Assembly (NCBI GenBank): GCA_947493705.1
Contig: CANLSH010000008.1
Coordinates: 1 to 64,000 of the forward strand
Direction of reading: 5' to 3'
DNA from: an uncultured Arachnia sp.
GTDB taxonomy: Bacteria > Actinomycetota > Actinomycetes > Propionibacteriales > Propionibacteriaceae
DNA: 64,000 nt
Shown here: piece after piece, positions 1-6,756 of the stretch
Position numbering within the stretch: the first letter of the stretch is position 1
How the letters are laid out: each line of letters starts with the position of its first letter
The notes under the pieces: model-generated
Databases searched by the model: none
What the model saw: only the letters and a program-made list of their open reading frames with translations
What the model was told of the DNA's origin: nothing
Position numbers and translations under genes: made by a program

Positions 1-318
1 CCTCAAAGATTCTCGCCCTACAACATTGATGGACTTGCTCTGTAGGACTGGTCTCAACTCACCCTGACACGTAGGGAGTGGGCCAAGCAGAAGGTACCGG
101 TCTACTTAGTCCTCGTCGTGTTGTCCAAGAAGGACTTCGCTGCGATGGTGACGCAGGCTGAGAGGTCCACCACTTGGCACGCTCACGCCTACTGGGTTCG
201 TGTGAATGATGCCCAACCCGGGACTGTCAGAGTGCCCGTGCACAATCGACTCCACCTCGAAACTTTCCAAATCTGGGACGACCAGGTCGAACGAGTCTTC
301 ACAGGAGGGTCGGCATGA
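1..318 (+). pseudogene. DUF4365-like 3' fragment, cut by the window edge
   Basis: The reading frame that ends at the TGA at 316-318 encodes a tail with a pattern seen in DUF4365-type proteins: a REW segment, then KVPVYLVLV, then AYWVRV. The same frame is open back to a TAG at 43-45, and only a GTG at 118 could start it after that stop, which would cut away the REW/KVPVYLVLV part. The stretch before the TAG (SPYNIDGLAL) also looks protein-like, so I read this as the 3' end of a gene with a premature stop rather than a 66-aa gene. Its stop overlaps the ATG of the next gene (ATGA), so the two were translationally coupled. DUF4365 proteins are often found in islands and near restriction or defence genes; no function is assigned. 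The family call is from pattern memory only. Confidence 0.45.
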
Positions 319-1433
319 GCAACCTTCAGCGCAACCTATCGCTCTACCTCGCCGGTCATGGCTGGGAGTCCCCTCGTGCCCCAGGCACAGCGGGGCGGCT
401 TTGGGATCACAGAGATACCGATTTGTCCGTCGCAGTACCTCATGAGGTCCAGGAGGGTTCCCTCGACTGGTGCTCGATCACCTCACGTCTGGCCGAGGTT
501 GAGCGCATAAGCGTTGAGCAGGTCGTCGTAGACGTAATGCTCATGTCGACTGACGTGGCGAACCTGCGCGCGGCCAACGACCTCGTAATCACGGACACGA
601 TCCCTTACGAGGCAGGGACGGCGATGATGCAGGGCGCCTGGCGGATGTTCCGGTCTTGCGCAACAACGTCGATGAAGGTTCGGGCGCAGATCAAAGGAAA
701 CTACAACAAGGAAGCCGACGAGATCGCAGGCAAGGCTCGGATGGCTCACACGAAGCGAGGGTCATTCATCATCCCGCTTCTTTTGCCCGTCAGCGAGCCG
801 GTCCCTATTGATGAGGGCCTAGTCGACGCCGCACCACCCGAGCCGGTGGAGCGTCGAGTCATGCGTACGTTCGCAGAAGCGCTCACGAAGGTCCACGAGG
901 TGGTCGTAGTTCCCGAGCGCGAGCCCAAACCGAGTGACGCCCTGAACCTGATCTTCGCCGGGGTCAGCGCAGAGTTCGCCACCGCTTTACACACCGTCCT
1001 GTCCGAGGACGCCGTGGCTGAGTTCGGAGCGACCTTCCAATGGGCCGCGGTGGCCGGACCTCAGCCGGAAAGCCTGATCGGGGTTTCCATCCCTGCTGCT
1101 GCGGCTTCGCGCGTCGAAGCCATGGCGAAGGTGCTCCGCCAGGCCACCCCTGAACCCAGCATCGAGATTCTGACCGGCCCGATCGTTGCCGTGGCCCGTG
1201 ACCCTGGGCAGGGCGGCACCGTGACCATCGACACCTTCCGAAAGTCTCGCAGCACTCACGTGAGTGTCCGGGTGACCGACGACCGGCGCTTTGATGATGC
1301 ACTGGACTGGATGAAGCGGCGGACGACCGTAGCTTTGGAGGGGAGGGTCAGTCGTCAGGGCAATGTCTTGATGAGCGACCAAAACAACGCCGTCGAGCCG
1401 CTGAGCACGAGGCAACTCGTCGCCGAGGACTGA
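315..1433 (+). CDS. Unknown protein, 372 aa, coupled to the DUF4365-like fragment
   Basis: I do not recognise this protein. The ATG at 315 overlaps the preceding stop by four bases, so it belongs to the same operon. There is no signal peptide or clear membrane segment. The first ~150 residues include a positively charged stretch around GNYNKEADEIAGKARMAH followed by GSFIIPLLLPVS. A proline-rich linker (residues ~155-195) leads to a C-terminal half with alternating strands and helices, ending near the SDQNNAVEPLSTRQL segment. The layout suggests two alpha/beta domains of a soluble protein. The neighbours (a DUF4365-like fragment, toxin-antitoxin-like genes) make an accessory or defence-related role possible, but nothing in the sequence gives an activity. 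Confidence 0.8.
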   Translation: MSNLQRNLSLYLAGHGWESPRAPGTAGRLWDHRDTDLSVAVPHEVQEGSLDWCSITSRLAEVERISVEQVVVDVMLMSTDVANLRAANDLVITDTIPYEAGTAMMQGAWRMFRSCATTSMKVRAQIKGNYNKEADEIAGKARMAHTKRGSFIIPLLLPVSEPVPIDEGLVDAAPPEPVERRVMRTFAEALTKVHEVVVVPEREPKPSDALNLIFAGVSAEFATALHTVLSEDAVAEFGATFQWAAVAGPQPESLIGVSIPAAAASRVEAMAKVLRQATPEPSIEILTGPIVAVARDPGQGGTVTIDTFRKSRSTHVSVRVTDDRRFDDALDWMKRRTTVALEGRVSRQGNVLMSDQNNAVEPLSTRQLVAED

Positions 1434-1633
1434 ACCTTGCGAACTCAGCCTCTACCCGCTGACGCGCGTTCGTGCGGCCTCATAAGCAGCCAATCTCGGC
1501 GGTTCCATCGTGGCGCGGTCGGTTCAAGCCTGGGGGCGCTGGATGCTGATCGAGTAGAACCACCTGAGACGATGATTCAAAACCTACGCGGCGTTGACCC
1601 ACTGACGCACTCTCATGCCGCGCTTGGTGCTTG

Positions 1634-1903
1634 TCAGGCGACCTTGTTTGCGTAGCGCTGGCGGGCCGCCTCCCCGCTGGTGCCGACGAAGGAGCCAATC
1701 GCTGACCATGGCATACCGGATTCGCGCGCCTTGCGGATGGCCTCGAACACGTGACGCTCGGCTTCGGATCGTTCCGCCACCGCTGTGCGGAGCAGGGCAA
1801 CTACTCCGGCGTCCAGTTCGTCGTCGGGGTTGCGTTCGTACGACTCGAAGCGCGCCGCCAGCTCGTCGGCATGCTGCAGGATCTCGTCAACAGTGCGTGG
1901 CAT
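1634..1903 (-). CDS. Small HTH protein, probable antitoxin
   Basis: Acidic 89-aa protein. The first half is helical (HADELAARFESYE); the second half contains a helix-turn-helix of sigma-like type, with AERHVFEAIRKARESGMPW followed by SAIGSFVGTSGEAARQRY. The 'MPWSAIGxxVGTSGEAARQRY' layout is common in actinobacterial antitoxin-like proteins that sit directly beside a very small partner. Three ATG codons stand in a row; the last (1903) has a GAGG ribosome-binding site eight bases upstream and was chosen. The partner gene ends inside this start region, so the pair is translationally coupled. The expected role is to neutralise the partner and repress the operon; this is inferred from the layout. 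Confidence 0.65.
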   Translation of the reverse strand: MPRTVDEILQHADELAARFESYERNPDDELDAGVVALLRTAVAERSEAERHVFEAIRKARESGMPWSAIGSFVGTSGEAARQRYANKVA

Positions 1904-1908
1904 CATCA

Positions 1909-2073
1909 TCACCTCAGAAACTTATCTCGGGCCTTCATAGCGTGGACGATGACGTGTAGGTGGTCGCCATCGACATAGCCAACCTCCAGGAAGATCGCGG
2001 GTTGATTGGGGCCCACGATCATGGTGAACCCGTCGCCGAGGACCCAGATCCGGACCGGGTTGCGGTAAGCCAC
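1909..2073 (-). CDS. 54-aa probable toxin of a toxin-antitoxin pair (HAMxAR motif)
   Basis: Very short frame read from a GTG at 2073 to a TGA at 1911-1909, whose bases run into the start codons of the HTH partner. The protein starts MAYRNPVRIWVLGDG, continues with beta-strand-like segments (FTMIVGPNQPAIFLEVG), and ends VIVHAMKARDKFLR. The terminal 'V(I/V)HAMxAR.(K/Q)(F/Y)L' motif is shared with the broken toxin at 2448-2689, so the two are distant relatives. A TAA lies just upstream in frame (2085-2083), so no longer start exists in this frame; the neighbouring frame reads LTHHRSQVNLERWL up to here, so an N-terminal part lost to a frameshift is possible. The small size and coupling to an HTH protein support the toxin call; the mechanism is unknown. 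Confidence 0.55.
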   Translation of the reverse strand: MAYRNPVRIWVLGDGFTMIVGPNQPAIFLEVGYVDGDHLHVIVHAMKARDKFLR

Positions 2074-2328
2074 CGTTCCAAGTTAACTTGCGAACGATGA
2101 TGGGTCAAGACTTCCGGTAAGGCACTTATCTGCCGCGCTCCGCGCATCATTGCCGGATGGGTCGGACCTGCCCCTTCCCGTTCCCATGGTTCGTTATACG
2201 ACTTTGTCATGGTGGGTGACGAACAGGTCACGGACGCAGATTCAAAAGTGGGCGGACGAGTCTGAGGCCGGTACGACGGCGAGTTGAAGCGCCGCGGGCG
2301 AGGGCGTCCCGGGCGTGGGGCCGACCCC

Positions 2329-2451
2329 ATGCAGGTGATCGACGTGCGCTTCACGGTAGAGGAGATCGCAGCGCTTGACGTCTTTGCCGAGGGGGAACAC
2401 CGGTCCCGCTCGGAAGCGATCCGTCGGGTGCTGGCTGGCTTTGCCGCGTGA
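2329..2451 (+). CDS. 40-aa ribbon-helix-helix antitoxin
   Basis: Short protein of 40 residues with a classic ribbon-helix-helix core: the strand MQVIDVRFT, the helix VEEIAALDVFA, and the second helix SRSEAIRRVLAGFAA. Such CopG/Arc-like proteins bind DNA as dimers and neutralise the toxin encoded just downstream. The ATG at 2329 is used; the frame is open further upstream, so a longer N-terminus is possible. Its TGA overlaps the GTG of the next gene (GTGA), the usual arrangement for toxin-antitoxin operons. The toxin is frameshifted, so this antitoxin may be an orphan. Confidence 0.6.
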   Translation: MQVIDVRFTVEEIAALDVFAEGEHRSRSEAIRRVLAGFAA

Positions 2452-2689
2452 AGGTTCACCGCGGCGCGTTCAAGCACGGGGTGCTGCCCGAGGACGATCC
2501 AGGCTGCCGATCTCTCGGTGTGGATCGACCCCCCTTGAGGAAGTGGAGTGGCCACACCGGGAGTTGTGGTTCGGCTTCGATACCCGGGTTCGGTTGCTGG
2601 ACACCGTGGTCCTGATTCTCAGAAGCGGCGCGGCGATGGTTTATCCACGTGATGCCCGCCCGCCGACAGTTTGGGAGCTCCCGCCCTGA
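2448..2689 (+). pseudogene. Frameshifted toxin gene partnered with the RHH antitoxin
   Basis: The protein can be followed only by switching frames. It begins at a GTG at 2448 with KVHRGAFKHGVLPEDD, moves to another frame for PLEEVEWPHRELWFGFDT and RVRLLDTVVLILRSGAAMV, then briefly to a third for IHVMPARRQF, and returns for WELPP and the stop. Put together it gives the usual layout of a small toxin family (KxHRxAxKHG at the start, 'LGFDTxGRLLE' in the middle, 'VIHAMxAR' at the end). At least two indels are needed, so no full-length product can be made. The end motif resembles the 54-aa protein encoded on the other strand at 1909-2073. Confidence 0.6.
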
Positions 2690-2867
2690 ACACACACCTC
2701 TGCCGCAGAGAGCGTCAGTGGTGGTAGACGTGGCGAGAAATCGTCGGATCGTTGACCAACAAGAGGACGACCACCGCCCAGAACTTGGATCTGCGGAGTT
2801 CCGGGGCGTCCAAACTGCCGATCTGTGTGTCGCTGGGGACGTAGCTTATTTAGAACTGCGTTGGATT

Positions 2868-2888
2868 CAGCCCTCTTTGTCAGGGCTG
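2868..2888. promoter_or_regulatory. Inverted repeat just upstream of the TIGR04255 operon
   Basis: CAGCCCT (2868-2874) and AGGGCTG (2882-2888) form a perfect 7-bp inverted repeat around a 7-base centre, ending 18 bases before the start codon at 2907. It may be an operator or leader hairpin of the three-gene operon. The 217 bp between the broken toxin gene and this operon hold no other recognisable feature. Confidence 0.3.
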
Positions 2889-2906
2889 TGAAGTAGAGTG
2901 TGAACC

Positions 2907-3719
2907 ATGGTAGATCGAGAACGCTTCCGACCGTTCACTGGCAATGTAGAGAAGAAGATTCGGCTGAGCAACGCACCTCTGGCGCTCGTGCTGTTCCAAG
3001 TCCGTTGGCCCGACTTCAGTCACTTGCAGGGAGACCTAACCGAAGTCGCGCGCGCTTTCGGCTCGGCACTCGACGGCTATCCCGTCGTCTCGAGCCTCCA
3101 TGAAGTCGCCTACACGATCACGCCGGAGGGGGTAACACAGGCCCCGGGAGAGAGGATCCACCAGTGGCGATCCATCGACGGAGCGTGGCACATCAGCCTG
3201 AGTCGACGATTCGCATCGCTGTACTGCACCTCGTATACGTCGTTCCCCGACTTCCTAGAGCGCCTCGAGCCAGTACTCGACGCAATCGAGGCACAAGTTA
3301 GGATCCCTCTCATCGAGCGACTGGGTGTCCGGTACGTCAATCGAGTCGCGGACGCCCGACTGGTCGAGAACCTTGCAGCGTACGTGCGCCCTGAGGTTCT
3401 TGGCTATGCCAGTCTCCAGGGGGAGACCCAGGATGCTCGGTTGATATCAAATGCCAATCAGGCGCGATACCAGTTCGACGATGCAGTACTTCAGGTGCGC
3501 TCAGGGCTGGTTCCTGCAGGTGAGACGGTAGATCCGGCGGTGCCGCCATTGCAGCAACCGTCTTGGGTGCTTGATCTCGATGCCTCGTCGGAGAGGATAG
3601 GGCCCTTCGATGTTCCGGCGGTCCTCGTCGAAGCAGGTCGGTTGTCGGACCTCGATTACGACTTCTTCAAGTACATCTCGACCGAGGGTTTCCTCAGAGA
3701 GTTCGGTGAAACTCAATGA
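2907..3719 (+). CDS. TIGR04255-family protein, first gene of a three-gene operon
   Basis: Protein of 270 aa matching the pattern of the sporadically distributed TIGR04255 family: an N-terminal 'LSNAPLALVLFQVRWP' segment, a central region where the protein compares itself over the length of a query-like beta fold ('WHISLSRRFASLYCTSYTSF'), and the family hallmark 'IERLGVRYVNRV' (residues ~137-148). No membrane segment or signal peptide. The biochemical role of the family is not established; it is found scattered in bacterial accessory regions. The next gene starts inside the stop codon (ATGA at 3716), showing strong translational coupling with a membrane-anchored HTH protein and an unknown third protein. 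A phage-defence or signalling role is an inference from this setting. Confidence 0.8.
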   Translation: MVDRERFRPFTGNVEKKIRLSNAPLALVLFQVRWPDFSHLQGDLTEVARAFGSALDGYPVVSSLHEVAYTITPEGVTQAPGERIHQWRSIDGAWHISLSRRFASLYCTSYTSFPDFLERLEPVLDAIEAQVRIPLIERLGVRYVNRVADARLVENLAAYVRPEVLGYASLQGETQDARLISNANQARYQFDDAVLQVRSGLVPAGETVDPAVPPLQQPSWVLDLDASSERIGPFDVPAVLVEAGRLSDLDYDFFKYISTEGFLREFGETQ

Positions 3720-4282
3720 CAACGTTATCGGGCGCTCCCACTACTGGCCGCGAGCGCAGCGCTCGTTTACCTTTCACGTTTGCGTTTGGCTTCGCGTTGG
3801 CAACATCGTCCGCAGTAGGAGTGGCTCTCCCAACTTTGCCCACTACGACCACTTCCGTTCGAAAACTAGTTCAGGCGCCGCTCGACCAGCTTATTCTCAT
3901 CGATCACACCAGCTCGGGACTTCCTACACCCGACCGTACGCACTCAAATGCGGTATCTGCTTCGCCGGCCCAACGAATCGAAGAGATCCGTGCCTTGACC
4001 GGTCTGACGATCGACCAGATCGGGCGTCTCTTCGGTGTATCGCGGCGCTCGGTACACAACTGGATCAGTGGTAATGCGATGTCGACGCAGCATGAGGAGC
4101 GCGCAGCCAAGATCCTCGCCATTGTGCAGATGCTGCCCGGTTCTACTTCTGCTGAGCGACGGGCGGCACTGCTTGACTCAAGTCGTGGAACGAGCCTGTT
4201 ACATCAACTTGTGGCAGCACGCAGTGAGGGAGTGCGACTGCAGGTTCCGGGCATTTCAGCAAGGGAGCGGATCGAGCTGTGA
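3716..4282 (+). CDS. Membrane-anchored helix-turn-helix protein, second gene of the operon
   Basis: 188 aa. Residues ~18-42 (FTFAFGFALATSSAVGVALP and onward) form one hydrophobic segment after a short basic start, so the protein is probably anchored in the membrane with most of it on one side. Residues ~85-145 hold a helix-turn-helix of XRE/sigma type: IEEIRALTGLTIDQIGRLFG then VSRRSVHNWISG. The tail is helical and ends ISARERIEL. It starts in the stop codon of the TIGR04255 gene, and its own stop overlaps the GTG of the third gene (GTGA). A DNA-binding domain tied to a membrane segment suggests a sensor or a regulator, but no ligand is visible. Confidence 0.75.
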   Translation: MTTLSGAPTTGRERSARLPFTFAFGFALATSSAVGVALPTLPTTTTSVRKLVQAPLDQLILIDHTSSGLPTPDRTHSNAVSASPAQRIEEIRALTGLTIDQIGRLFGVSRRSVHNWISGNAMSTQHEERAAKILAIVQMLPGSTSAERRAALLDSSRGTSLLHQLVAARSEGVRLQVPGISARERIEL

Positions 4283-5241
4283 GTGCTGAGGCCGCGGCGG
4301 AGATAGTGGATGACGGCTGCTCCAACCTGCGCCAGGGTGATGTCGTGGGTCTGAAACGCCTCTCGTTGTCTGGCACACATGACACGTCGGAGATTGTGGA
4401 TACCCCAGGCGGGGTCGCGATACTGAGCCAGACTTGTGACGTAGTGCAGCCGAGCAAAACGCGCTGTCTGGTGGCACCCGTCATTGTGAACCCGAGTGAT
4501 GGGACGCTCTCAAGTGCACGAAAGGGTCAGAAGCCACTGCACTTGTACCTTGAGTCCAGTAGCGCGGAGCCGTCGCGATGCCTCGCTAACATGGAGTATG
4601 CCGTCTCGATACCAAACTTAAACTTGGTCGGCTTGCCAATCACCGCTCGGTACGTCGAGTTGGCGAGTGGTCCTGCGGCGCGCACCGTCGCCGCGCGGGT
4701 CGGTCGAGCCTTCAGCCGGTTCCCATTTCCTGATGAAGTCTATCCGGCCTTCAGTAGGCTTCGAAGGCAAGCGCAGGATAAGGCTGGTTCTGCAGGCAAC
4801 TTTGGCCGCGTGCTGGATCGCGTCGAAGACCTGCGGGTTTCTGCGGACCAGTGGTCCAGACCGGGACGCAACTTGACGTTGTACATCGTAGTGGTGGAGG
4901 AGCTGTTGATCGCGCACGACGATGTGGATCCGAACTGGTTCTGGAGCTCGACGCGCGTTAGGGGCCTTCAGTGCGCCGAGCCAAACACAGGACTCTCACT
5001 TGATCGAGTGAGTGAACTCATCCTCAAGAACCTAGATGCTGACAAGAGTTCCCTTGCGCACCTTTGGCGCCTCTTCGGCGAGATAGTGCAAGCAAAGCTC
5101 TTGTCGCCGATGCTGAGCGACGAAGTGCCGACGTTCGAGGTGGTGGTGCTCTCGGACTCCGAAATGACCCTCAGACAATACCAACGGACTGAGAGCCTCG
5201 ATTTGGAGGTTCTTTCGGATTCTAATGCTGCCTCGGTTTGA
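4279..5241 (+). CDS. Unknown protein with SQTCD motif, third gene of the operon
   Basis: 320 aa, soluble. I cannot assign a family with confidence. The N-terminal domain carries 'GGVAILSQTCDVVQPSK' (residues ~44-60) followed by CLVAPVIVNP; an SQTCD motif near the start with 'vapV' strands is a recurring pattern in proteins of unknown function. A middle region (residues ~140-200) is basic and helical (RVGRAFSRFPFPDEVYPAFSR), and the C-terminal third has beta strands (NLTLYIVVVEELLI, TFEVVVLSDSE). The conserved Ser-Gln-Thr-Cys-Asp could be catalytic or metal-binding, but this is only a guess. The gene is coupled to the HTH gene by a GTGA overlap, so the three proteins are probably made in fixed ratio. 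Confidence 0.75.
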   Translation: MSAEAAAEIVDDGCSNLRQGDVVGLKRLSLSGTHDTSEIVDTPGGVAILSQTCDVVQPSKTRCLVAPVIVNPSDGTLSSARKGQKPLHLYLESSSAEPSRCLANMEYAVSIPNLNLVGLPITARYVELASGPAARTVAARVGRAFSRFPFPDEVYPAFSRLRRQAQDKAGSAGNFGRVLDRVEDLRVSADQWSRPGRNLTLYIVVVEELLIAHDDVDPNWFWSSTRVRGLQCAEPNTGLSLDRVSELILKNLDADKSSLAHLWRLFGEIVQAKLLSPMLSDEVPTFEVVVLSDSEMTLRQYQRTESLDLEVLSDSNAASV

Positions 5242-5485
5242 GTCGCATTACCGCGCTCCGGGAGCACCCTGCACTCGTAGGGGTCACGGGAATTTTGGTC
5301 GATGTACAACACCGGGCGGGGTTCCATTGGCATTCTCCTTGACGCGGCTACCAGGTGCGCGACATCCAAGCACGAACTGCTTGCCCACGTCTGCCCATGC
5401 CGCGATCAGCGTTGAACTTGACGAGTGCCAACTCGGCTGGGCCGAGACCCGAGGACCATGCATTGACGGGACCCCGAGAGTAGGC

Positions 5486-5495
5486 TGTGTACACA
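5486..5495. promoter_or_regulatory. Palindrome upstream of Phd-like antitoxin
   Basis: TGTGTACACA is a perfect 10-base palindrome 25 bases before the antitoxin start at 5521; a TA-rich stretch (ATACATAACATT) that could hold a -10 box follows it. Phd/YefM antitoxins usually repress their own operon from such sites. The rest of the 280-bp gap from 5242 shows no gene I can support. Confidence 0.35.
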
Positions 5496-5520
5496 CTGAT
5501 ACATAACATTGGGGGCTGGT

Positions 5521-5769
5521 ATGACGGCATCGGTTGGCATCCGCGAGTTCCGCGCTGGCTTGGCTGACTACATTTACGCAGCCGAACCGGTGGCGGTGAC
5601 GCGGCACGGCGTCACGGTGGGATGGTTCATTCCCACCCCGGTGGACGACGCTGCCAAGATGGCTTCTCTCCGTTCCGCCGCATCCGCCCTGGACGCCATG
5701 CTGTCAGAGCAGGGTGTCGACACCGAGGAAGTGGTTGCTGAGTTCTCTACCAGGCGCCGCGCCAAGTGA
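5521..5769 (+). CDS. Phd/YefM-family antitoxin
   Basis: 82-aa protein with the N-terminal pattern of Phd/YefM antitoxins: 'VGIREFRAGLADYIYAAEPVAVTRHG' followed by VTVGWFIPTP, which is the dimerising, DNA-binding fold, and then an acidic helical tail (EQGVDTEEVVAEFSTRRRAK) that would wrap the toxin. The ATG at 5521 is preceded by a GGGGGCTGG ribosome-binding site. Its stop overlaps the GTG of a VapC-type toxin (GTGA). The toxin gene is truncated, so this intact antitoxin may be an orphan or act on a related toxin elsewhere. Confidence 0.75.
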   Translation: MTASVGIREFRAGLADYIYAAEPVAVTRHGVTVGWFIPTPVDDAAKMASLRSAASALDAMLSEQGVDTEEVVAEFSTRRRAK

Positions 5770-6020
5770 GCATCCCGGCGGCCCGCGGACTGGTGCTGGA
5801 CGCCAACATCCTGATCCGTTGCGTCCTCGGCTCGCGTGCACGGGAACTCGTGTTGACTCACCTTGATAAGGTCGCCTTGTCCACGCCGAGGGAGTGCTTC
5901 GAGGGCGCCCGACGGTACCTGCCTAATCTGCCGACGGGGCCACCACCGCTCCGTCGAAGGGCGGCATCCGCGGACTGCTGGCCGCTACTGCGGGGAAGGG
6001 CGGGGACCGCAACCAAGTGA
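5766..6020 (+). pseudogene. Truncated VapC-type PIN-domain toxin
   Basis: Starts with a GTG that overlaps the antitoxin stop. Residues 1-58 follow a PIN domain: 'GLVLDANILIRCVLGSRARE' contains the first catalytic aspartate (LDAN), and 'STPRECFEGARRYLPNL' matches the second conserved helix with its acidic residue. After about position 5940 the homology stops and the frame runs on as a basic, low-complexity tail to 6020. The second half of the domain, with the remaining catalytic acids, is missing. The break lies next to the broken end of the NERD gene coming from the other strand, so a deletion probably removed both 3' ends. No active toxin is expected. Confidence 0.7.
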
Positions 6021-6044
6021 GTGCACCAGCGGCCGCCCGTTGAT

Positions 6045-6577
6045 GCCGTGCTTCCACGTGCCCGGGATGCGACGGTCGTGCAGACGCGCAGCGAACTTCC
6101 GGCGATGGAGGCCAACATCTCACTGAGGATCCGCTCACCTTCAGCGCCCACCGACCAAGCTTTCGTGGACTGAGGATCGTCGAACACCGCCAGCAAGAAC
6201 CGTCCCATTCGAGGAAACTCGGAATTCACGCGCTCCTGCCGAGCGTCGTGGCGCCGCTGGAACTCGGCAACCGCCGACGCGCCACCCTGGCCGTCAACCA
6301 CCTCCAAGACTGGTGACTCCCTTGCGGATGACGGCGGAGTAGCGGGACCGGAAGCCACTTTTACGGTGGTCGGTTCGGTCGCTGCTGGGGGTGGAGGCGG
6401 ATCTGCTTGGCCGGGCGGGACCTGTCGGATTGGGCACGCCACGCATGCGACTGTCTTGCTGGCCCGGTCGTAATCCGCGGTCGTGCCCGCCGCAAGGGAG
6501 GCACCGCAGCGTGCACACGTGCCCGCGTATCGCAGCCGCATCCGTTTCACGTCCACGGATGTCCCCTCGTCAATCAT
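6045..6577 (-). pseudogene. Truncated, frameshifted NERD nuclease-related gene
   Basis: From the ATG at 6577 the protein begins with a zinc ribbon (CARC at residues ~21-24, CVAC at ~45-48), then a proline-rich linker, and then the lead-in to a NERD domain: 'VNSEFPRMGRFLLAVFDDP' and 'WSVGAEGERILSEML'. At about 6082 the frame must change to read the NERD signature LHDRRIPGT; after that the match ends at about 6045. The catalytic core of the NERD domain (INxDHIVV...DxK) is absent. This is a common actinobacterial plasmid or island protein with an N-terminal zinc ribbon. Both the frameshift and the missing end show that it is dead. The frame is open upstream of 6577, but the ATG gives the normal family start. 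Confidence 0.7.
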
Positions 6578-6756
6578 GACGAACAACGTAGCCGTCTCTC
6601 GCCTGCAGTACCGACATGGACTCGCACTCCCGTCAACCGACGACGACCACGACGGCGCCTTGCTATGGCGTACCCCCTCAATCTTGAAGTGGAACACACC
6701 CACTGCCCCGAGGATCGCTCGCTCTGTAGCGGCTGGCCAGCGGGCCATCTATTGGT

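Noticed and set aside
6578..6748. N-terminal extension of the NERD protein
   Set aside because: The frame is open, but the zinc-ribbon family begins at the ATG at 6577 and the extension has no similar sequence.
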